A stretch of DNA of 47,177 nucleotides, from the NCBI RefSeq assembly GCF_015352985.1, contig NZ_JACYXF010000051.1, positions 1-47,177 on the forward strand. Reading direction: 5' to 3'. Both the position numbers and the translations under genes were made by a program. A model generated the notes under the pieces. It was given only the letters and a program-made list of their open reading frames with translations, made no database searches and was not told where the DNA came from. This document shows, piece by piece, positions 42,007 to 47,177 of the stretch (position 1 is its first letter; each line of letters begins with the position of its first letter). The DNA is from Noviherbaspirillum malthae. Lineage in GTDB: Bacteria > Pseudomonadota > Gammaproteobacteria > Burkholderiales > Burkholderiaceae_D.

Positions 42007-42726
42007 TTACACCTTGACCGCATCCCCCAGGATACGCCGCATCGAATTCTTGATATGTGTTTGCATCGCATCCGACGCCGCGCGACAATCCCTCTTGATG
42101 ATTGCCTCCACTATGTCATGATGCTCGCTGCAAATTTGGAACGACCGTTGAGTCCATTGCGGCGCCGAGAGTTCGAATGACATTTGCATCGTAAATAACA
42201 TGTGCGGTCGCAGCGCGATCAACCCCGTAACGTACATTGGGTTTTTAGATGCAACGGCAATAGCGTTGTGAAGGGCAAAGTCTGCGTCAACGCACCAATC
42301 CCCATAGGCGGATGAGCAGGAAACTGCATGGTAGGCACTTCTAATTGAAGTGATGTCCCGAGAATCTTGCATCAAGGCAGCCTGTTTCGCCGCGCCTGTC
42401 TCAAGACAGCAGCGAAACTCGTAATATCGCTGGATGTCCTGGACGCAGGCAATCGAAGGAAGGGTTAGCGTCGCTGCTTTCGCAAGCGTACTAACAAAGG
42501 TACCTGCCCTCGGTCGCGAAATCACTAAGCCGGCGGCGCGTAAGCGTATAAGTGCCTCGCGTACGGTTGATCTGGATACACGATAATGGTGACATAGCGC
42601 CTCTTCGGTCGGGAGGCGCTCACCTGCTTTGATCCCGCCACTTTCAATCTGCTGTAGGATGGCATGATGGACTACGTCTACAAGATTGTTGCGGAGGGAC
42701 AAAGGGTTAGTTTTGTCGAGGCTCAT
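42007..42726 (-). CDS. GntR-family regulator with FCD domain (FadR type)
   Basis: 239 aa from ATG 42726. An N-terminal GntR winged helix (LPTEEALCHHYRVSRSTVRE, LRAAGLVISRPRAGTFV) is followed by an all-helical FCD ligand domain (about 95-235; YYEFRCCLETGAAKQAAL, DADFALHNAIAVASKNP, CSEHHDIVEAIIKRD). The His and Asp in these helices are the usual metal/ligand residues. FCD regulators usually respond to organic acids; the ligand and target are not visible here. It is probably unrelated to copper. Confidence 0.9.
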   Translation of the reverse strand: MSLDKTNPLSLRNNLVDVVHHAILQQIESGGIKAGERLPTEEALCHHYRVSRSTVREALIRLRAAGLVISRPRAGTFVSTLAKAATLTLPSIACVQDIQRYYEFRCCLETGAAKQAALMQDSRDITSIRSAYHAVSCSSAYGDWCVDADFALHNAIAVASKNPMYVTGLIALRPHMLFTMQMSFELSAPQWTQRSFQICSEHHDIVEAIIKRDCRAASDAMQTHIKNSMRRILGDAVKV

Positions 42727-42834
42727 AACAAAACATAGTCTAATCCATTTGCCGAGCACCGCAGCAAGTTCGATGGAACGCCAACCCGCCTTCTATCCGG
42801 CCGGTAGACGGCCCATTCTTTTGGAAGAAGATGA

Positions 42835-43167
42835 TCAGCTTCCGAAATAAATCGAATCGAAGATCTCGTTCCCCTGGCGGTTAGCCTGTACTGCTTCGGC
42901 GCGGACCTCTGCGCGTGAGCGCCCCTGATATGCTTGGGGTGCTTGGGGTGCTTGGGGATAGAACGCACCGTTGCTGACCTGGAGCGTACCGTTTCTGCGG
43001 GCCTCTTCCAGTTCAGCGCGCACCTCCGCGCGGGACTTCGTCGACTTAACATGGTCTTCCCAGTTCGAGCCGCGGTTACCTAACCATTTATCGTCCGCCA
43101 GCGCGCTCGAGCTTACGCCAGCAATCATTACCAAGTTTGCAATTGCGAACAACAGTTTCTTTTTCAT
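42835..43167 (-). CDS. DUF4148-like secreted small protein, paralogue 3
   Basis: 110 aa from ATG 43167 (AGGA at 7 nt). Signal peptide ending ALA, DDKWLGNRGSNWEDH, helix STKSRAEVRAELEEARRNG, a linker with a QAPQAPQAY repeat, second helix RSRAEVRAEAVQANRQG and the tail EIFDSIYFGS. A longer frame upstream runs into the operator region and is rejected. It closely matches paralogue 2. Two operator boxes lie 97 and 137 bp upstream, so it may be the most tightly controlled of the three. Confidence 0.82.
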   Translation of the reverse strand: MKKKLLFAIANLVMIAGVSSSALADDKWLGNRGSNWEDHVKSTKSRAEVRAELEEARRNGTLQVSNGAFYPQAPQAPQAYQGRSRAEVRAEAVQANRQGNEIFDSIYFGS

Positions 43168-43263
43168 GGTGCATTCCTTTGCTAATAAGATCATCAATCC
43201 CGTGACTTGCTTCATTGATGGAGGAAGTATAGAAGCCGCAAGGCAACGACAACGTGACACCGA

Positions 43264-43281
43264 CATTACAACCTTGTCATA
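43264..43281. promoter_or_regulatory. CopR/CusR-type operator (box 4)
   Basis: CATTACAACCTTGTCATA: left arm perfect, right arm with two mismatches, 97 bp upstream of the leftward DUF4148-like paralogue 3. Confidence 0.6.
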
Positions 43282-43303
43282 CACGCTAAATGGGAATGGC
43301 GAA

Positions 43304-43321
43304 CATTACACACCTGTAATC
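43304..43321. promoter_or_regulatory. CopR/CusR-type operator (box 5)
   Basis: CATTACACACCTGTAATC: one mismatch in the right arm, starting 40 bp from the start of box 4, about four helical turns, so both could be bound on one face of the DNA. Confidence 0.65.
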
Positions 43322-43726
43322 TGCAGAGTGCGATCCAGTTAACCATGACCATGCTGCTGCTAAGCGTAGTGGTCACCGCGTCAAAGCAGAATAAGCCGTC
43401 CAGTGACGTTAGCCAGTCAAGCCGGGTGCGCATCTCAATCCGGCATCGCGTGACGTTCGCCGACGCTCACCTAAGTGGGCGAGCGCAATTTCCTGTGGAC
43501 GGCGCTTAGGCACGGGATACCTGCGCATCACGGCGCTTCCCGAATAACCAGGAAGCGACCCCTGTCTATGGGTAGGAGGTCGCTCGTCCGATAAGGTGAA
43601 ACTTGATCTGAATCATATTCGCCAGCATTGGTGAAGGGATATTCTCGGTTCGCTATTCGACGCGTTGAGCAACGGCGTCAACAGCCAGGCTGGGGCCTTG
43701 CATCATTTTACTTAGGACGATCCATT

Positions 43727-44770
43727 ATGAAGAATCTACAACGAGTCGGAGCGATATCATTAGTTCAGGTTGCATTGCTAACCCTCGCCAATGCAGCGAT
43801 CGCGGCCCCCAATAGTATCTATGTTGCGAACGAGGGCGATTCGACCGTCAGTGTAGTTGATATTGCGACATTCAGGCCAGTCAGAAACATCCAAGTCGGC
43901 CGGAATCCTCACAACGTACAGTTAAGCCCGGATGGGAAGTTCGCATGGGTCACCAATGACGGGCCCCACAAGCCTGATGGAAATACACATCAGGACGCGG
44001 ACAAACACGGCCAGACCACCGAGAGCTCCGGCGGTGAGATTTGGGCGATTGATACGCAAACCGATCGCGTGGTTGCACAGATCGTTGTAGGGGTTCATCC
44101 AGCGCATGTGGTGCTCACTCCTGACGGCTCTCAGGCCTATGTCACCAATGGCGGCGAGGGTACAGTCAGCATCGTCGATCTGCAAGCGCAGAAGGTAATC
44201 GCTACTGTCAAGGTAGGGAATTATCCCCACGGAATACGAATTAGCCCCGACGGAAAGCAGGCGTATGTGGCGAACCTGAAAAGCGGTACCGTTTCGGTTA
44301 TCGACACGGCGTCACGGAAGCAGGTGGCTGAAATCACTGTAGGGAAAGGGCCGGCGCAGGTCGGTTTCACGCCTGATGGATCAGCCGCTTTTGTGTCACT
44401 GTCAGGCGAGGCAAAAGTCGCGTTGATAGACCCACGGCAGAGAAAGATGATCTCGAAAGTTGGCGTTGAATCGGTGCCGATCCAGGTGTACGCGACGCCA
44501 GACAGCAAGACCGTGATCGTTGCAAACCAAGGTTCCAAAGCAAATCCAGGCAAGACGGTAAGCTTCATTGATATCGCTACCCGAAGGGTGGTTAAAACGG
44601 TGGAAACCGGGAAAGGCGCGCATGGCGTAGTCGTGGATGAACGAGGCGATCGTGCGTACGTTTCTAATACCTATGCGAATACTGTATCGTCAATCGATAT
44701 CCGTTCGGGTAAAGTCGTCGCAACGACGCCGGTTGGCGAAGCGCCCAATGGTATAAGCGTGCTGCCATGA
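43727..44770 (+). CDS. YVTN-family beta-propeller secreted protein
   Basis: 347 aa from ATG 43727 (AGGA at 9 nt). Signal peptide (to NAAIAAP), then about seven repeats of a YVTN-type blade: NSIYVANEGDSTVSVVDIAT, QAYVTNGGEGTVSIVDL, QAYVANLKSGTVSVIDTAS, RAYVSNTYANTVSSIDI. Between blades 1 and 2 an insert is His/Asp-rich (DGNTHQDADKHG). Such propellers are usually periplasmic or surface proteins, and some take part in metal or peptide handling. The substrate is unknown. It stands alone, not obviously linked to copper. Confidence 0.85.
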   Translation: MKNLQRVGAISLVQVALLTLANAAIAAPNSIYVANEGDSTVSVVDIATFRPVRNIQVGRNPHNVQLSPDGKFAWVTNDGPHKPDGNTHQDADKHGQTTESSGGEIWAIDTQTDRVVAQIVVGVHPAHVVLTPDGSQAYVTNGGEGTVSIVDLQAQKVIATVKVGNYPHGIRISPDGKQAYVANLKSGTVSVIDTASRKQVAEITVGKGPAQVGFTPDGSAAFVSLSGEAKVALIDPRQRKMISKVGVESVPIQVYATPDSKTVIVANQGSKANPGKTVSFIDIATRRVVKTVETGKGAHGVVVDERGDRAYVSNTYANTVSSIDIRSGKVVATTPVGEAPNGISVLP

Positions 44771-45118
44771 AGGCTGCATTGAGGTGGCTAGAGACCGGGT
44801 CAGGCGGCCAACTCGCAGCCTGGTCCAGTTAGCACGTGCCTGCACGGTGTGGCGGACACTGTGTCTCCACTATACTGGACTGTCGCCGCTCCTCATCCTG
44901 GTGAGCACCAACAGGTGCTTGACTTTGATGATCTTGAGACGAACGGACGTATCCTGCCGCTCCGAGAAGGCTATTGACGCTACTGCGGCCGCTAGGGCAG
45001 CTATATCGATGGACAACAACGGTGGCCACATCGTGGAGAATGGCAACGCTTGCCGGCCTGATTTTAGAGGAAATCGCTACAATACACCCGTACAACAAGA
45101 GCGATAAAGGATTGACGG
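44771..45118. other. Intergenic region
   Basis: No gene is supported. A TTGACT-like element lies near 44930. AAGGA at about 45106 is the ribosome-binding site of the next gene. Confidence 0.35.
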
Positions 45119-46384
45119 ATGGGTGACGCGCTGGCAAAACTGATTGAGCATTGGAAGGCCGATGCGCACAGCACTTATAACACGTGGTTTCTTTGGGAAG
45201 AGCGCATCAAGAACTTCCGCTCCATCCGGCGTGGCATTGGCCAAGTCGTGCGCGACATACAGGCTGGTACCTTTGGCAACGCGTACCGCGGCTCTTCGTT
45301 GGAGACCGTGGTCGGGTCTATTGCCGAACAGCGACAGGTATTCAAGGGTGCGGACCATGCCTTTCTCTGGAAGCCAAAGCTCCGCATCCCGGACATCTAC
45401 GAAAACCCAAAGAATCAGGCGGCCTTCGCCCAATTACTTCATCATTGCGATTGCTGCAATACGGCTGAAGAAGTTATCGCAGGAATACAGCGCATCGATG
45501 CGCTGGCTATCAAAGGGCTCGGCCCCGCGGTGGCCAACCTTCTTTACTTCATTCATCCCACCTTCGTCTCACCCTTCAATACAGCCATCGTAAAAGGCTT
45601 CAACGCCGTCACCGGCGGCAACGTGAAGCTGGGGCGCTGGGATCATTATTTATCGATGCGGGAAGGTTTGATTCGCCTGAATGAAGAGTATCGGACGCTG
45701 CTATCCAATGATTTGGGCGCGATTGCCGGACTGATGTTTGATGTGGGCGCAGGACGTTACGCCGCACCGCCTCGTCTTGATGACGCCGCCGCTTTTTCTG
45801 CATGGGAGGCCGATCTGGAGCGCGTAAGAGTGGAGTCGGCGGCTGCCCAGAAACAATGGGAGGCTGCACGTGAGAGCGACGCAACCCATACGGAAATCCA
45901 GGGATGGTTGCGCGATTTGGGATTGGCGCTCGGGTTTGATGTCTGGGTCGCTGCCAATGACAAGAGCCGCACCTACCTGGATGGCAAGCTCGGGGATAAG
46001 TGTCTCGCACAGCTTCCCGATGGGGTCACCAAGGGCATGGATTCGGTACGGCTCATCGATGTTGTTTGGCTCACCAAGGGCCAACACAACGTGGCCGGCG
46101 CGTTCGAAGTTGAACACTCGACGTCGATCTACTCAGGCATTGTTCGAATGCTTGATCTTGCCCTTGGAACCGAGGTCGGCAAAAACTGCACGCTATTTTT
46201 GGTTGCTCCAGACAATCGTCGTGATGAAGTCAAGGTGCAGTTGCGTCGGCCGGCATTCTCACGCGTGTCCGAACTGAACATCCAGTACTTGCCTTACAGC
46301 CAGTTGAAAGAGCATCGTGGAGCGATCGCCCGCTTTGGAACAGGTATTAAACCGCTTCTGGAGATTTCACAGGGCCTGCACTGA
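45119..46384 (+). CDS. HhH-containing putative PD-(D/E)XK nuclease, hypothetical
   Basis: 421 aa; AAGGA at 7 nt supports the start. The middle of the N-terminal half has a helix-hairpin-helix-like DNA-binding segment: IDALAIKGLGPAVANLLYFI, then HPTFVSPFNTAIVKGFNAV. The C-terminal half (about 260-400) has a Rossmann-like nuclease core: LIDVVWLTKG, AGAFEVEHSTSIYSGIVRML and FLVAPDNRRDEVKVQL. The spaced Asp and Glu-x-Glu (D, then EVE) fit a variant PD-(D/E)XK active site, in which a second Glu replaces Lys. The EVEHSTSIYSG motif recurs in restriction-like proteins of unknown function as I recall. No methylase is adjacent. Possibly a solitary defence or repair nuclease. Confidence 0.55.
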   Translation: MGDALAKLIEHWKADAHSTYNTWFLWEERIKNFRSIRRGIGQVVRDIQAGTFGNAYRGSSLETVVGSIAEQRQVFKGADHAFLWKPKLRIPDIYENPKNQAAFAQLLHHCDCCNTAEEVIAGIQRIDALAIKGLGPAVANLLYFIHPTFVSPFNTAIVKGFNAVTGGNVKLGRWDHYLSMREGLIRLNEEYRTLLSNDLGAIAGLMFDVGAGRYAAPPRLDDAAAFSAWEADLERVRVESAAAQKQWEAARESDATHTEIQGWLRDLGLALGFDVWVAANDKSRTYLDGKLGDKCLAQLPDGVTKGMDSVRLIDVVWLTKGQHNVAGAFEVEHSTSIYSGIVRMLDLALGTEVGKNCTLFLVAPDNRRDEVKVQLRRPAFSRVSELNIQYLPYSQLKEHRGAIARFGTGIKPLLEISQGLH

Positions 46385-46614
46385 TTCTCCGAAACTGGAC
46401 TCGTTGCTCATCAGGAGTACGCAGGACAGCCATCGGTTTGCGTGCTCAGACAATGTGTCCGTCAAGATGACGGTCGACGCTCTGGTCTTGGTTCTCGAGA
46501 GGACTCGCTTGAGTGAGGTGCACTGGCAACGATAGGCGCCTTGGTTCGGCAGGTGCTGGTGTGATGGATAACGACGGGCAGTAATGGCATGCTTCCCGGT
46601 GCCAGAAACGTGTT

Positions 46615-47051
46615 TCAACTGGGAGTGATTCCGTACGACTGACTACAGGCGAGCATTACGTGATTTTTGCCGGCCTTCTTAGCCGCATACAGTGCCTTAT
46701 CCGCCGCGTCGATCAGGGTGGCAGAATCGGTATAGTCGGCCACCAGCGGAGCCACCCCAATACTGACGGTATAAGCAGGAACCTCCTTGGACCACACTTC
46801 AGCTGCCATAGCACGAATGCGGTCGGCAACTGAATAGGCATCGTCTTGAGTCGTGTCGGGCAACAGCACAAGGAATTCTTCGCCGCCATAGCGTCCTATG
46901 GCGTCGCCGCGGCGAAGAAGTTGCCGCACCTTCGATGAGAAATCGATAATCACTTGGTCGCCCGTCAAATGCCCATGGCGGTCGTTGACCTCCTTGAAAT
47001 TGTCGAGATCAATGATTAATACCGACATCGGGCGTCGCTTCAGTCTCGATT
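46615..47051 (-). pseudogene. GGDEF-domain (diguanylate cyclase) gene, 5' end lost to IS insertion
   Basis: The leftward frame encodes the C-terminal most of a GGDEF domain: VLIIDLDNFKEVNDRHGHLT, the I-site RRGD five residues before GGEEF (GRYGGEEFLVLLPD), YTVSIGVAPL and ADKALYAAKKAGKNHV. The active-site GGEEF and the c-di-GMP inhibitory site are intact, but the opening of the domain and any sensor part are missing: the frame meets a stop (TAA, 47089-47091) inside the adjacent IS-like sequence. The only ATG (47028) lies inside the domain. The product is probably inactive. Confidence 0.7.
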
Positions 47052-47177
47052 GTAAGCGGTCCGTTAAACCCGTACTTGCCGGCGAGAGTTAAGACGAGTA
47101 AGGTAAATTGCAGTGATAGGGAGATCAATCCGGCAGGACGATTTTCCAGGGCAGCAGCGTCTCGATATCGTCCACGG
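47052..47177. mobile_element. Partial IS66-family element (right edge of window)
   Basis: From 47052 the sequence begins GTAAGCGGTCCGTTAAACCC, which fits the GTAAGCG start of IS66-family terminal repeats. It is followed by a short non-coding stretch and then the 3' end of a leftward transposase-like frame. The boundary falls exactly where the GGDEF coding pattern stops. The other end and the target duplication lie outside the window, so the identification is provisional. Confidence 0.5.
47125..47177 (-). CDS. IS66-type transposase C-terminus (partial)
   Basis: Only the last 16 codons are in the window: VDDIETLLPWKIVLPD then stop (TGA 47127-47125). The IETLLPW segment is like the conserved end of IS66 TnpC proteins. 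It lies just inside the proposed terminal repeat, as expected for that family. Too short for certainty. Confidence 0.4.
   Translation of the reverse strand, partial: VDDIETLLPWKIVLPD

Larger units (their letters stand above)
43168..43726. other. Intergenic region with two operator boxes
   Basis: It contains boxes 4 and 5 near its left end and the upstream side of the YVTN gene at its right. No gene or RNA is supported in between. Confidence 0.5.

Noticed and set aside
1..47177. tRNA, rRNA or CRISPR array
   Set aside because: No cloverleaf, rRNA-like or regularly spaced direct-repeat pattern was seen by eye; a covariance-model scan would be decisive.

Overview
The window looks like a chromosomal or plasmid-borne copper-resistance island from a beta-proteobacterium, most likely Burkholderiales and Oxalobacteraceae-like. 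This rests on gene content and protein style (HME-type RND pump, CopAB, DUF4148-type small proteins, CzcI-like peptides), not on a database search. About three quarters of it encodes Cu(I)/Cu(II) handling in every compartment: cytosolic sensing, chaperoning and storage, inner-membrane export, periplasmic oxidation and binding, and trans-envelope efflux.

Layout, left to right. 0.4-2.1 kb (-): a Tat-exported CotA-like multicopper oxidase. 3.0-9.9 kb (+): a cusCBA-type Cu/Ag efflux operon led by a small secreted peptide and ending in a 58-aa membrane protein. 10.3-13.8 kb: a Fur-family regulator, a CAP-domain lipoprotein, a glycosyltransferase and a 41-aa lipoprotein. 14.2-18.5 kb (+): copA-copB and a Met-rich cupredoxin lipoprotein. 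18.6-20.7 kb (-): the CusS/CusR-type two-component system. 20.9-22.9 kb (+): a CzcI-like peptide, a 19-Cys Csp/DUF326 four-helix copper-storage protein, a small membrane protein and the first DUF4148-like protein. 23.2-24.2 kb (-): an alpha/beta hydrolase. 24.4-27.3 kb (+): a two-HMA Cu(I) P1B-ATPase and cueR. 27.4-32.4 kb (-): a five-gene run of Met/His-rich lipoprotein, DUF2933 protein, a second P1B-ATPase with TRASH/HMBD domains, an unassigned ATP-grasp-like enzyme ending in a CX3C tail, and a DsbD alpha-domain protein. 32.5-33.1 kb (-): copZ and an adrenodoxin-type ferredoxin. 33.2-34.4 kb (-): two DUF305 proteins. 34.6-39.7 kb (-): a seven-gene unit (CzcI-like, small His-rich protein, TolC-like lipoprotein, multicopper oxidase, cupredoxin, DUF411, CusF-like). 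40.1-43.2 kb: two more DUF4148-like proteins, a YqaA protein, a CusF-like protein and a GntR/FCD regulator. 43.7-46.4 kb: a YVTN beta-propeller and a HhH plus putative PD-(D/E)XK protein. The right edge holds a GGDEF gene cut off by an apparent IS66-family element.

Two regulatory codes can be read from the DNA. (1) Three promoters have the MerR-family layout, TTGACC then a 19-bp spacer with a CueR-like dyad then a -10: before the first ATPase, before copZ-ferredoxin, and before the seven-gene oxidase/TolC unit. (2) Five copies of an 18-bp palindrome, CATTACA-N4-TGTAATG, lie before the two-component system/CzcI-like divergon and about 100 bp before each of the three DUF4148-like genes; these look like the operator of the local CusR/CopR-type regulator. 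So CueR seems to control cytosolic detoxification plus one periplasmic module, while the two-component system seems to control itself and a family of small secreted proteins of unknown function.

The least explained parts are the operator-linked DUF4148-like family, the ATP-grasp/CX3C enzyme in the second ATPase operon, the ferredoxin behind a CueR promoter, and the TolC plus oxidase unit that has no inner-membrane pump.
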